The notes beneath the pieces are model-generated. The model saw nothing but the letters and a program-made list of their open reading frames with translations. It was not told where the DNA came from and did no database searches. From the NCBI GenBank assembly GCA_030760725.1, contig JASWHV010000008.1, forward strand, positions 28,802,720-28,866,719: 64,000 nucleotides of DNA, read 5' to 3'. Each line of letters begins with the position of its first letter. Position 1 is the first letter of the stretch. Origin of the DNA: Neostapfia colusana. Taxonomy: Eukaryota; Streptophyta; Magnoliopsida; Poales; Poaceae. A program made the position numbers and the translations under genes. Of this stretch, positions 47,168-59,831 are shown in pieces.

Positions 47168-47980
47168 TGTCGGTACCCTGCAAACCGGGTACCCCCGCGT
47201 AGTGGATAAAATGCACCTGGGCCCCGCCTTCTCAGCTTAGGCGGGCCCCAGTGTAAGCCATGCGCCCAATGCCCCATGGGCTGTCCCAGGTTGCAACGTG
47301 TCTTCAGGCCTTGAGCCCGATTACCGGCCAAGGGTGGTTCGGGAGCCGACGCACGTCCAGTAGTGTCGGATCTCATCCTCCACCAAGGAGGGCTTTGGCG
47401 CTACTGATTGCCTGAAACATCCGAGTCACCTCCCCAGCCAGAGAGGGCTCCGGAAGTGCCACGCGCCCTGCAGCCCCAGATCCAACCTCCAGCACGGAGG
47501 CCTCTGGTGCTGCCACGTGGGCAGCGTCTCCGGGCATACCTTCCCCCTGGGGAAAGCACCGGATGTGCCACGTGTCCTGCAGCTCCGGATCTGACCTCCA
47601 GCACGGGAGGGCTCCGGTGCTGCCGCGTGTCCAACGACTCCACACAGCCCACTACTCCGCAAGACTGCTCCGGTGGAGACATGTTTCTCGGGGGCCATCC
47701 GCCCGAACGTTACTCCGGCAGGCAACGGGGAGATGGACAAGGAGTAAAGAGGAAGGTGTGTTGTCAGGCCAAGCATTTAAGGTTCACGCCTTCCCCTAAA
47801 GCATGGCACATGACGCATGCCTCCATCCTCCGTCTGCGTACCATTACAGTGAAAGACAGGGCGGCAAGGCGTGATGGCGTAACAGTGCCGCCTAACGGTA
47901 CATAGCCGCATAACAGAGCAAGGAGACGCTGCGACAAGACGGGGACTTCATCATCACCTGTGTCAAGGTTAGAAGTGACC
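47168..47980 (+). repeat. 3' LTR of Gypsy B, truncated
   Basis: Matches 8960 to about 9772 of the 5' LTR and then stops inside GACCAACGGG, where sequence of the Gypsy A LTR resumes. About 387 bp of LTR, including the TATA region and the CA end, are missing. Confidence 0.88.
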
Positions 47981-49515
47981 AACGGGAACTTGAGCTATCA
48001 TTCTTTGGGGCTAGGTGTTCATATAAAGTCTTAGTCACATGGTGATTAAGACTACTTTCATTTCACCTAGTATTTTCTTTTCTATTATGGTAGATCCAAC
48101 AGCAGAAACCTTACTGTTGTTTTTCTCTCTTAGGCATAGTATGTTCTTCCGCCTAATGTTGTAGCTAGTCTGGTAGAAGATGGGTAGATGGAATCTATTC
48201 GCGAGAAAGGTCGAGTAGCGGAGTCTACTCGCGAGAAGAAAGTCGTTGAGAAGAGCACCCTCATGAAAAGTGGGATGTGGACGGGGAGTTCCTTTTGGAT
48301 GGAACGCTCAAGGTTGTCTTGACCCGATGGCGTGACAGTGCTTGGGCCCACATTGGGCCTGGGCCGGTTATGGTAAGGCCAATGGGGAGGTTGGGTATTA
48401 GCCCCGTCTGTGTCGGTTAAGGAACGCGCCGTATGCGGCCCTGCTGTACAAGTTTGAGCTGTACCGGATCTATAGTGGGGTATGGGACCCATGAAACCGA
48501 TGTAACACAATGGACCATAGTGTAGAAACTCATCCTTCGTCTAGGAATGGCGTTGAGAAGGCGGGAGGTGTAAATCATTTAGCGGGCAACTTCGACGTGT
48601 CCGCGTAGAGGACCATCCTGCTCAGGACGAAGCGTTTTTCTATGTCGGGGTGTCGGGTGAAAGGTTGATGTATACAACGTAAGAAAGAGCTCTAGAGTGA
48701 GTCTTTCGAAGCAGTTGTATGTGTCGTGTATTCCGGGTTGTTATTGATTCAAATCACCGTCGCTCGCAGTTAAGGAATTAGCATACATGCCCACTATGCT
48801 GTGACGTAGTAAAAAGAGAAACTAAGTCTCTTAAGATGTTGTTCATGGCTTAATCATTGTATTGAAACCTTGACTGAAGTAGAGATAGTGCAAACTAAAT
48901 TTCTATTCCACCTTAGGCTAGCAACAGCGGAATAAGCGTTTCTTGTTTGATTGTGGACTTCCGGTGTTGTGATGCGTGAGGATCATTAAAACTTGCTGCT
49001 ATAAGAATCTGATTATAAGGATCAAGGTTTAGCCAAGTTTCATTTTGCAAATTCGTATTCCTACCTTCTTACAACTCCTGCATGTAGAGTTACATGTTTA
49101 GGATTGTCGGTTAAGACTTGCTGAGCCTTAGTGCTCACGGTTGCTTATTAGTTGTTTTTGCAAGTAGCAGGATGCCTTCTATGAAGAAGGTTGTTCGGTG
49201 AGACATCAGGCCTCACGGTTCGTATAACTCACCAGAAACCTAGCCTCTGCCTTACTTCTTGTGAAGCTAGTGGGAAGCATCCACAGGTTGGATGGCTCCT
49301 CTTCACCGTAGTTAGGGCCGAGAGTGAGTACATGTATAGTTTTATTCCACTGCGTGTATACATATTTGGTGCAATATGTTGTAAAAGACTTTATGTTGAG
49401 AAATAAAGCATGTCGTATGTTGATATCGTCTTTTCGTGTATGCTGTTGGGTGCCGCATCGCACGGCATCACCCAATGCGATTCCTAGAGTGGGGTCCTGG
49501 AAGGGGTTCCCCGCA
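47981..49515 (+). repeat. 5' LTR of Gypsy A, right piece
   Basis: Resumes LTR sequence equivalent to about 57945-59831 of the 3' copy, ending GGTTCCCCGCA just before the primer-binding site. It lacks a block equivalent to about 58105-58460. About 150 bp (57796-57944 equivalent) was lost at the junction with Gypsy B. Confidence 0.88.
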
Positions 49516-51309
49516 GCCGTGGTATCAGAGCCGCATTGGGAATAGCACACATGAAAAGAGCATAATTTCAAAAACTTAGAAGTATACGAGTGAGAAATGT
49601 ATAGTATGCCCACATAAGAACTATTACTATTATAGTTACTTAAGGTGGGAAGCTGACTAATGCTAATATTCAGTATTTCAATTCTGTAACGACACACCTA
49701 CGTGAAGGTAAGCATGGTAAGGAACGCCACCGAAAGTGGATCAATTTCTGTTAGCTCCCCCATACGAGAAAGTAGTGTGGGATGTCCCGTTCAGAAATGG
49801 ACGGGAAGTGAATATGTTTTTTAAGTGTCTTCATGTCTTAGAGACATATGAAATGCACTAGCCTCTAGTGCGCAAACCCAGGAGAAAGAGGAGGAGACCC
49901 CATCGTGTGGTTGGTAACACGAAGTATGTTCTCTAGGACTCTTCATGTCCTATGAGGCATATGAAAGCGTTGTTCCACCGGTGTGCTTAATTACAAAGGT
50001 GTGGAGCCCTCTATCGGGTGGTGAATAACCCGATCATGTACCTTGAGACGTGGTCTGACTCAAGGATGACCCATATGGCATGATACGGGGCGTATGTTTT
50101 TACTATGATATGGACCTGCCTGAAATGTTAAACCTCTTGTGTGCTTCACTATTGAGTGGTTTTATGCAGGTACCTTGACCACGTTAGAACATTGCATTTA
50201 AAAAACGTGTGTGACTTACCGGATCTAGTGCCACCCTTTGAGACGTATATGCCGGTATAATGCCGGTTAGGATTTTTGACTTGGTGAGAAAACGTAGTAC
50301 CGTGATGTGTTCTTAACTGCATGATATGGAAGTTTGCAAAAAAAGAGTCAATTTGGAGTTTAGGATTCGGATAGGGTTTATTAAACTCCTATATTGAACT
50401 AAGAGTCAATTGGGAGTATAGGTTTCTTCTAAAATACTTAGAAACAACTTCCCCTGTTTTCGGCAGAATTTTTGCTGAAATTGAACAGGACATAACTTTG
50501 GTTAGGTTGAACCAATGGGAGTGTGTGATACATTTGCCAAAATATTTTGAAGTCTTCTACAACTTTGCTGCAGAAGTCCAGAACAGAATTACCTTCCAAG
50601 TGGATGAAAATCTCAGATGAGTGTAAACTGTCCAGAAACAGGGCAGACAAAATTCTCTCTTGAAATTTTCTGTATTTCGACCATAACTTCCTATAGAAAA
50701 ATTTCTAAGGGTCAGATAAGATAACATTGGAAATATTATGATATGTGTTACGATTTTGTAGTTCAAAGTTTCTCCAGATTTGGAGTTGAATTTTATGAAA
50801 CCTTGCGGACAAAACAACCACTTTCAAAGGAGGTGCTGTCAAAATTGTTCCAGATTTCTATCAACATTGAAATATCATAACTTTTGATCCAGAACTGATA
50901 TGAAGGCAAATGAATACTCGTTGGAAATATATTGAAGGTAACTATAACTTTTATATTCAACTTGAGACATGAAATTGCCATTTCCATATTCAAATTCTGG
51001 GATTAGGCCAACTGGTCATTCTGAATAGGGTATTGCTCATTTTCGAGTAACTCGGGACTTGTTGTGGACAGGAATGTTTGATACTTCTCTAAGTTCCATA
51101 ACATGTTCTTGAGTTATTTTTCATTGTCCCGGCTTCTGGAATTAAGGGTTTGACAAACTTGCTAAAGTTTGGTAGATTTCGGAATTTTCAAAACCCTTGT
51201 TAGCTTGTGTAGTGCTGCAATATTGATGTGATGCTTTCACAGTTAATGTTTTCAATTCAAGTTGAATTGTAACTTTGAATTTTAACCGTAAATTGCTCAC
51301 TCTTACAGT
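49516..51309 (+). other. Gypsy A primer-binding site and long untranslated leader
   Basis: After a 4-base spacer, TGGTATCAGAGCC (49520-49532) is complementary to the 3' end of initiator tRNA-Met and would prime minus-strand DNA synthesis. The following 1.8 kb up to the gag ATG at 51310 has no domain-bearing ORF. Similar leader sequence is found in Gypsy D (31264-32767). Confidence 0.8.
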
Positions 51310-52207
51310 ATGGATCACCCTCATTCCAGGGGTGAGGTTGGTGAGTCGAGTCACGGCGGAAATAATTCACCACAACAGCAAGTGTTGACATCATCAACCG
51401 GATTGGCGGAAATCATGGGAAAGATGGCTGAGTCTCTTGACAAGTTGGTGCAACAAAGCATACGACAAGAGAAATTACAGCATAATCCCCCGCCGAGCAC
51501 TTATTTGGCTTTCTTGGGGAGACAACCATCGGTTTTCTCAAAAAGCGAAAGAACCATTGGAGCCGGCTCATTGGCTCCAATGTATTGAAGCTAAGTTCGA
51601 AATGTTCGAGTACGATACGTATCAGAAGGTTTTATTTGCCGCTCAACAACTTCACGGAGCCGCTGGAGCTTGGTGGGCGGAGTATATCGCCAGTATTCCT
51701 GAAGCTCATCGTTTGACGTGGGATGAATTTCAGAATGTTTTCCATGCACATCACATTTGTTCAGAGATTCTTCGAACAAAGTATCAAGATTTCCTGGCGT
51801 TAAAGCAAGGAGAAAGCAGTGCGTACAAGTATTTCAAGGAGTTTGAATACTTAATGCAGTACGCCACTCATATTATCGACTCGAAAGCTATGAAGTATGA
51901 TTACTTCTTACGAGGTTTGAATGTCGAACTTAAGGATCAAGTAGCTTTGTTCAATAACGGTATTTACAACGAGTTGGTAAATGCTGCTATTATTAAAGAA
52001 GATATGCATCTCCATTGCAAAGCGGAGCTGAAGAGGAGTATACTGCCTAACAGTGACAGTGAGGTTCCTCCAAACTATCGAGTGCGGTATTACTTGCCAG
52101 TTGATCAGGAAATCCAGTCTGCGGTGCAACCATCACAACCACAATTGGAATTAATCACTTATGAGCCTCCACCTCAACAGCAGCAAGTAGATGTTATAGA
52201 GAGCTGA
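51310..52207 (+). pseudogene. Gypsy A gag (capsid), frameshifted
   Basis: The ATG at 51310 opens a Gag start (STGLAEIMGKMAESLDKLVQQ). A frameshift near 51540 moves the capsid domain to another frame, which contains the Retrotrans_gag signature (LHGAAGAWWAEY, FLALKQGESSAYKYFKEF, YFLRGLN). The ORF ends at a TGA at 52205-52207, after which gag-pol sequence continues in broken frames. Gag forms the cytoplasmic particle in which reverse transcription occurs. This copy cannot make an intact protein. Confidence 0.8.
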
Positions 52208-54085
52208 GGATTTCTGCATCACGAATCTGTCGTGGAGCTGAGCAGAGCCACAAATTTGTGTCGTCTCACCAATGCTCAGGTCAGCACCATGAACATTCAA
52301 AGAAAGTTCTTTCAAAAGCTGGCAGGGTCAACTATGCTGCTATTGAAGACATTTTCGAAGGCGAACCAGTTTTAGCGGGCATGTTCACTTTACATGAATA
52401 ACCCACTTTCATTTTATTTGATTCCGGGGCCACCCATAATTTATTAGCAAAGACTTTGTGCTGAAGAATTATCTTCCATTCAGCATGGTCAAGCATCCGT
52501 TTCATATCAGCTCACCCGGAGGCAAGATATCAACTGATGAGATGGTCTCTCGGGCACCTTTATGTTTGGGTAGAAACATCTATCCTGCAAGCCTTATCAC
52601 ACTCAAGGGCCAAAGGATTGATGTTATCTTGGGGATGTCATGGTTGACACATTACGGAGCTATCTTTGACATCAGCTCTCGGACTGTTCAACTGAATTCC
52701 CCAATACACGGTTGCAACACATGGAATCTTGTGGATCCAGCACAACGAGTTGCACCAGTATATCATATTGAAGCTCCTAAGCTTGAGGATATTCCAGTGG
52801 TATGTGAATATCCAGACATGTTTCTCGACGATTTACCGGGCATGCTGCCCGAACGTGATGTGGAGTTCAAAATTGAAATAGCACCGGGAACCACACGAAT
52901 TTTTCGACGACCATAAAAATGGCACCAAAGGAGCTAGCAGAATTGAAGGAACAACTAAATGACCTCATGGACAAAGGTTTTATATGCCCAAGTTCATCAC
53001 CTTGGGGCTGTTCCGCTCTCTTTATGAAGCAGAAGGATGAGACATTGAGATTATGTGTAGATTATCGTCCTTTGAATGCTGTCACTATAAAGAATAAGTA
53101 TCCACTACCGCTGCGGGCGGAAGATGTACCCAAGACGACGTTCTCGACAAGATATGGGCTTTATGAATATCTTGTCATGTCCTTTGGATTGATCAATGCT
53201 CCGGCTCATTTTATGTATCTCATGAACTTTGTGTTCATGCCGGAGTTAGACAAATTCATCGTGGTTTTTATCGATGATATATTGGTTTATTCTAAGTCAG
53301 CAGAAGAACACGCTGAACATTTGCATATTGTACTCCAATGATTGGGAGATCACAAATTATATGCAAAGTTCAGTAAATGTGAGTTTTGGATCAGTCAAGT
53401 GCTATTTCTTGGACATATTATTTCAGCGGAAGGTATTGCTGTGGATCCAAGTAAAATCGAGCAAGTGTTGTATTGGAAATCTCCAACATCTGTTCATGAA
53501 GTGAGGAGTTTACTAGGTTTCGCGGGTTACCGAAGATTCATTCCAAATTTCTCCAAAGTTACTAAACCTATGAATGAGCTGTTGAAGAAAAGCACCAAGT
53601 ATGATTGGAGTCAATCACGTGAACAAGGTTTTCAAATGTTAGTGAAGCATCTCACTACAACTCCAGTTTTAGCCCAGCCGGACAAAACAAAACCTTTTAA
53701 TGTTTATTGTGATGCATCCAGCATTGGTCTTGGTTGTGTGATGATGCAAGAAGGACACGCGGTTGCATATAGATCCCGACAACTACGGGGTCATGACCAG
53801 AATTACCCGACGCATGACCTTGCACTTGCTGCAGTGGTCCTTGCTTTGAAAACGTTGAGGTATTATCTTCTAGGCAATCTAGTACATATATACACTGACC
53901 ACAAAAGATTAAAGTACATCTTCATCCAAAAAGAACTGAAAATGAGGCAGCAAAGATGGCTAGAATTAATCAAGGATTATGAACTTGAGATTCATTACCA
54001 TCCGGGCAAAGCGAACGTGGTTGCCGACGCACTTAGTCGGAAAGCCCATGTTCACCATTTAGCCATGGCTGCAAATGAAGAATGA
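52208..54085 (+). pseudogene. Gypsy A protease, reverse transcriptase and RNase H, degraded
   Basis: The protease Asp-Ser-Gly triad is at 52420-52428 (FDSGATHN), followed by a frameshift before 52458. The reverse transcriptase catalytic FIDD is at 53267-53278. About 90 bp are deleted near 53110, removing part of the fingers/palm. A TGA at 53339-53341 interrupts the polymerase after FIDD. RNase H (YCDASSIGLGC) and the tether to integrase follow in the frame ending at 54085. Order and motifs are standard for Ty3/Gypsy pol. Confidence 0.85.
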
Positions 54086-55614
54086 GAACCAAGACTGCAC
54101 TTAGTTCCATATGGATCGCTGTTCAACCTCGCTCTCATTCCTACAATCTGAGATGAGATTGTAGAGGCTCAGAAGAGAGACAGGGATATGTCTCACCTCC
54201 GGAGGAGAGTGGACAGCGGTGAATTGAAGATGTTCCACAAGGATGAAGAGGATGCGCTCTGGTTTATTAACCAAATAGTTGTACCCCGGGATAAGAATTT
54301 TCGGAGGAAAATATTGGATGAAGCGTATTTATCCAAGTACTCCATTCATCTGGAAAGAAATAAGATGTACCAGGATTTAAAATCTAAATTCTAGTGGACA
54401 CGAGTGAAAAGAGAGATTGCAAAGTACGTATCCGAGTGTGATACGTGTCGGCGGGTTAAAGCCGACTATATGCGGAAAGCCGGACCACTTCAACCGCTGA
54501 AGGTTCCAGCATAGAAGTCGGAAGACATAAGTATGGACTTCATCGTCAAATTACCAATGACCAGCAACAAACATGCTTCTATTTGGGTAATCGTCGATCG
54601 TTTGACCAAGACAACTCATTTTATTCCAGTCCATACCAAATATGTGGCAAGGAAATATGCGGAGCTATTCATCTCAAGAATCGTGGTTTACACGGGGTTC
54701 CCTGCACCATCGTCTCTGACCGAGGTGCGTTATTTGTATCCAGATTTTGGGAGCAACTGCATGCTTCATTGGGAACTAAGTTAATTCGGAGTTCAGTGTA
54801 TCATCCGCAGACTGATGGTCAAACCGAAAGAGTAAATCAGATTTTGGAGGATATGCTAAGGGCATGTGTCATCAACCATGGGATAATTGGGATGACTACC
54901 TACCGTTAGAAGAATTCTCGTATAATAACGGTTGTCAATTCAGCATCAAGATGGCCCCGTATGAAGCTCTTTACGGCCGGAAATGCCGCACACCGCTGAA
55001 AATGTGTGAGTCTGGCGAAAGGGTGATCTACGGGATTGATCTTGTGAATGAAGTTGAGGAACGAGTGCGAGTGATCTAAGACAACTTAAAGGCTGCTCAA
55101 TCTCGGCAGAAAACTTTATGCGGATAAAAGACGTCGACCTCTCCACATCGACATCGGAGACCACGGGTATCTTCGTGTCTCTCTAATGAAAGGGATTCAT
55201 CGTTTCAGAGTGAAGGGAAAACTTGCTCCGTGATTTATCCGGACGTTTGCCGTCGTCGAAATATGCGGACCCGTAACCTATCGTCTTGAGCTACCAGCAT
55301 CACTTTTTGGGATTCACAATGTTTTCCACGTCTCTCAGCTGCGGAAATGTCTTAAGTACCCAACTGAAGTTCGCATGGAGAACATCAAAGATCTTCAACC
55401 GGATCTCACTTATTCTGAGTATTTGACCCAGATTGTCGATGAGAAGACTCGCGCCATAAGAAGTTGGACGTTGCGGTTTTACGAAGTCTTGTGGAGCAAC
55501 CACACTGCAAATGAAGCAATATGGGAAAGCGAGGATTTTCTCCGTTCAAAATTTTCCCGACTTGTTAGAGTCATATGTCCAGTAGTCTTTCTCCGTTTCT
55601 CTTTCTTTTTGTAA
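54086..55614 (+). pseudogene. Gypsy A integrase with C-terminal chromodomain, degraded
   Basis: It encodes the HHCC zinc-binding part (CDTCRRVKAD near 54440), the DDE core (SMDFIVKLP, IVSDRGALF, DGQTERVN) and, at about 55390-55560, a chromodomain (LRFYEVLWSNHTANEAIWE). Chromodomains direct chromoviral integration to heterochromatin. At least two in-frame stops (near 54393 and 54513) and several frame changes break it. Confidence 0.82.
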
Positions 55615-55645
55615 TATCGGGACGAGATATTTTTAGGGGGGGGAA

Positions 55646-58600
55646 TGTAACAGCCCTAACTTTTGTAAAGTTACATTTCAACTTATGAAGGAAGGTTGAG
55701 TGGAAGAAAGACTAGTGGTGTCACATGAAATGTTAAACCCACAATGGACATGTGAGGGAATTAAATTTTTTTCTTTAACTCATGCTTAACACATGTTAGC
55801 AAGAGGAGGGGATGGCAATACATGATTTAAACTCGTCTAAACCACCACTATGAAGAGAGTGGGGCAATTTAAACCTAAATTGAACCCTTTTAAAAGGATT
55901 CATGGTTGAATTGTACAATTGCATACAAGTAATTCAACCATTGAATTTCACATGTATCAAAGAGCTTATATTCCAAATTTAGATGTTTTTTGAGCTCATC
56001 TATCATTTATTCAAAGGAATAATTAAGAGGACCTTCAAATTCAAATTTGAATTTGAAAATCTTAACCAAACAAGCTCAATTTCAAAATCTGAATTCAGAT
56101 TCGAGTTCCTCATAATTCTTTTGGCCTATTCTCCAATTTTGGTGATTTTTGGACAAAAGATTTGTGGGAATCTTAAAGCACAGAGGGGAGAAGAGTGGAG
56201 GTGTTGTGGTCCCACATGTTAGCCACTCCACACAGTGAACCGACTCTTCCTTCGCTCGAGTGCGCGCCACCTCCCAGCAGAACCCGCTCTCGATGATTTC
56301 CCCACGCAATCTCCTGCTCTTCAGGTCGATTTGCCTCTGCTCTTATCTCCCACACGTGCGACACAAACAAAATTTTCCTCTCTCACTCGCTCGCGCGCCC
56401 TCTCGCTGTTTTCTCTCCCGCAAGAACACCGGCGCCCGTGCTCTCTGTTCTCTCGATCACACACCGAAGCCAATCATTGGATGATCGAGCTCCCCACAGC
56501 AAAAAGCAGTGCACACGTGTGCTCTAGCCGTGTACTATCTCCACTCCGCGGTTCCCTGCTCAGTTGTGCTCGGAATTTTGAAGTTGGTAGCCATGCGCCC
56601 GCGTGAAACACGGTTAAAGCCTTTCGGTCTCCATGGACAGCCCACACCGAGAAGGATAAGGCTCAAGCAAGGCCACCCCTCGGTGCACCGGTTACTCGAG
56701 CTCCTCCTTCCCAAAGCTTAGCCCTAGCCGTGGATCATAGTGCGGGAATTCAAGATTTTTATCCCGGGCGGCGCAACATGGCACCGAGGTGGGAATTGGG
56801 GAAATTCACGTTCAATTCTTATTGTTAGTGCTTCAAACTTTGCACATGTGTTCCTCACTAGCTAGCGCACATCCTCCTTCGAGACTAGGCCAAGAAATTG
56901 GGTGTAGAGAGAAATTCTGAGTTTTGCCCATGGCTGACCTTCGGACCCCATCAGCCACACGGTGACGACGTGGTTGGAGAGCTCCTCGGCCTGTGTGTCC
57001 ATTTCTAGACTCCCCGTGCTCCCCTGTTGATCTAGAGCCAAAAACCCGATGGTTTAGTGTAGAATTGAGGTTTCCCGAGCTCGCCGGAACCCTAGATGGG
57101 ACTGCCACCGTTCCGCATGGTGTTCTGGTCATCTCCGGCGAACCTCTAAATGGATTCAGCGTCGCGAAATAGGGTGGGGCGGTGAGTTTCGGCTCAGCGG
57201 GCGGCCGGGAAGTTGGTTCCAGTGACTCTCGCCGAAGGGCGCCGCCGCCTGATTGCCTGGCGCGCGGAGGAAGAAGAAACCGACGGTGGGACCCACGGGC
57301 AAAGTTTTAAACATTTCCCTGTTTTTCAGTTTCTATTTCAACTTTGAAGGGCCATAACTTGGTGTAGAGAAGTCCAAAAATTCTCAAATAAATTGCGTTG
57401 GATTCCCCTCAGTGAGTACTATCCAGAGGTGCAGCCCAATATTTATGAAAGTCCATGGATTTGGCTCATTAATTCATTAAATATAAAATTGTAGAGAATT
57501 TATTCCAGAAGTTCTTTTATTAGAAAATTCCCAATTTTGGGCGGAACCTTCCCCTAAATATACTTGAACTCCAGTAAAATTTCAGAGGCATTGGACCTCA
57601 TTTTCTATGCCAAATGCACTTTCCATCTTGTATGTCTCTGAAAAATGGGAAAATGAACAGAAACAATTTCAGCTTTTTCCCAAAATGTGTAAATTCCATA
57701 TCTCCATGTAGGAAACTCCAAAAATGGTAAAACCAATTCCTATGGACTCAGGACATTGTATACTTCACAAAAAGTCCACTTTTCAGCATAGGAGAGCTCA
57801 AGAACTAGGAGGTAAAGGCAGAAAAGTTAAAATTACATAGGGAATTGTTGTGACTCCATTGAGCTATTCCTTGAGCTAAAATTTTTCACACTGCCTAAAT
57901 ACCCTCCCTTTAATCTGTGGTTAAATTTTCAGCTTCATTGGACCCCGGGAACTTGAGCTATCATTCCTTAGGGCTAGGTGTTCATATAAAGTCTTAGTCA
58001 CATGGTGATTAAGACTACTTTCATTTCATCTAGTATTTTCTTCTCTATTGTGGTAGATCCAACAACAGAAACCTTAATGTTGTTTTTCTCTCTTATCCAT
58101 AGTTAGCTTATACAACAACTTTAAAGCATTTTCTAAGTTGCTTTTGAAATTATGTGCATAATCATATCAATAGCACGCGACGTTGAAGCTCGACGAGGAG
58201 ATCAATTCAGAGGCGAGGATCTCCCTCTCCTGACGAGTTTGGCGGATTTCCCGGAGGAATACTAACTTCATAGTCACTAACAAAACCTTTGAGCAAGGCA
58301 GGCCCCCGTTTGCATATAATTGCCTTTTTAATTTTTGCTTTACTTTCACCTAATGTTGTTATACTTGATATTGTGCATTAGGTTTAAGATGCTTGAAACC
58401 CCACATGCATGACTATGAAATCCCTGAGTAGAAGGTTTAGCATAAGATTTACCTCTTCGTAGTTGGCTAGGCTAATGTTGTAGCTAGTCCGGTAGAAGAT
58501 GGGTAGTTGGAATCTATTCGCGAGAAAGGTCGAGTAGCGGAGTATACTCACGAGAAGAAACTCGTTGAGAAGAGCACCCTCATGAAAAATGAGTTGTGGA

Positions 58601-59831
58601 CGGGGAGTTCCTTTAGGATGGAACGCTCAAGGTTGTCTTGACCGGATGGGTGTGACAATGCTTGGGACCACATTGGGTCTGGGCAGGTTATGGTAAGGTC
58701 AATGTGGAGGTTGGGTATTAGCCCCGTCTGTGTCGGTTAAAGATCATGCCGTATGCGGCTCTGCTAGACAAGTTTAATCTATACGGATATATAGTGGGGT
58801 ATGGGACCCATGAAACCGATGTAACTCGAGGGACCGTGGCGTAGAAACTCAACCTTCGTCTAGGAATGGCGTTGAGAAGGCAGGGGTTGTAAATCCTTTA
58901 GCGGGCAACTTCACGTGTCCACATAGAGGACCATCCAGCTCGAGACGAAGCGTTTTTATGTCAGGGTGTCAGGTGAAAGGTTGCTGTATACAAGTAAGAA
59001 AGAGCTCTAGAGTGAGTCTTTCGAGGTGGGTGTATGTGTCGTGCATTCCAGGTCGTTATTGATTTCGAATAACTGTCGATCGCGGTTAAGGATTGAGCAT
59101 ACTTGCCCACTGCACTGTGACGTAGTAAGAAGAGGAACTAAGTCTCTTAAGATGTTGTTCATGGCTTAATCATTATATTGAAACCTTGACTGAAGTAGAG
59201 ATAGTGCAAACTAAATTTCTATTCCACCTTAGGCTAGCAACAGCGGAATAAGCATTTCTTGTTTGATTGTGGACTTCCGGTGTTGTGATGCGTAAGGACC
59301 ATTAAAACTTGCTGCTATAAGAATCTGATTATAAGGATCAAGGTTTAGCCAAGCTTCATTTTGCAAATGCATATTCCTATCTTCTTACAACTCCTGCATG
59401 TAGAGTTACATGTTTAGGATTGTCGGTTAAGACTTGTTGAGCCTTAGTGCTCATAGTTGCTTCGTAGTTGTTTTTGCAGGTAGCAGGATGTCTGCTATGA
59501 AGATGGTTGTTCTGTGAGACATCGGGCCTCACGGTTCGTATAACTCACCGGAAACCTAACCGCTACCTTACTTCATGTGAAGCTAGTAGGAAGCGTCCAC
59601 GGGCTGGACGACTCCTCTTAAGCGTAGTTAGGTCCGAGAGTGAGTACATGTATAGTTTTATTCCGCTGCGTCTATGCATCTTTGGTACAATATGTTGTAA
59701 AAGACTTTATGTCGAGAAATAAAGCATGTCGTATGTTGATATCGTCTTTTCGTGTATGCTGTTGGGTCCCGCATCGCACGACACCACCCAATGCGTTTCT
59801 TGGAGTGGGGACCCGGAAGGGGTTCCCCGCA
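55646..59831 (+). repeat. 3' LTR of Gypsy A (4186 bp)
   Basis: Full-length LTR from TGTAACAGCC to CCCCGCA. It follows the polypurine tract and is followed by the CATTG target duplication. Its first 650 bp include AT-rich runs such as TTCAAATTTGAATTTG, followed by a GC-rich segment. Confidence 0.92.

Larger units (their letters stand above)
8960..47980 (+). mobile_element. Ty3/Gypsy retrotransposon B (Tat lineage), 3' end deleted
   Basis: LTRs start TGTCAGTAC/TGTCGGTACC. The 5' LTR (8960-10159) ends TGACA and is followed by a TGGCGCGCC primer site. The 3' LTR (from 47168) is truncated. Between them are gag, protease, RT (YVDD), a first RNase H, a second archaeal-type RNase H, integrase, and then an antisense ORF before the 3' LTR. 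The second RNase H plus the antisense ORF mark the non-chromoviral Tat lineage (RIRE2-like in grasses). It is inserted in the 5' LTR of A and split at 12687-40507 by C. No target duplication remains because of the right-hand deletion. Confidence 0.87.
7518..59831 (+). mobile_element. Ty3/Gypsy retrotransposon A (Tekay-like chromovirus), TSD CATTG
   Basis: LTRs begin TGTAACAGCCCTAAC and end GGTTCCCCGCA. A perfect 5-bp duplication, CATTG, lies at 7513-7517 and 59832-59836. A primer site for initiator tRNA-Met is at 49520-49532, and a PPT (TTTTAGGGGGGGGAA) just precedes the 3' LTR. Gag, protease, reverse transcriptase, RNase H, integrase and a C-terminal chromodomain follow in chromoviral order between 51310 and 55614. 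The long LTRs (about 4.2 kb) and the chromodomain point to the Tekay/Del lineage. Gypsy B is inserted in its 5' LTR. Stops, frameshifts and deletions disable it. Confidence 0.9.

Noticed and set aside
51310..55614. Possible endogenous pararetrovirus (RT/RNase H coding block)
   Set aside because: Integrase with chromodomain, flanking LTRs, PBS/PPT and target duplication identify a Ty3/Gypsy element; no movement or coat protein genes.
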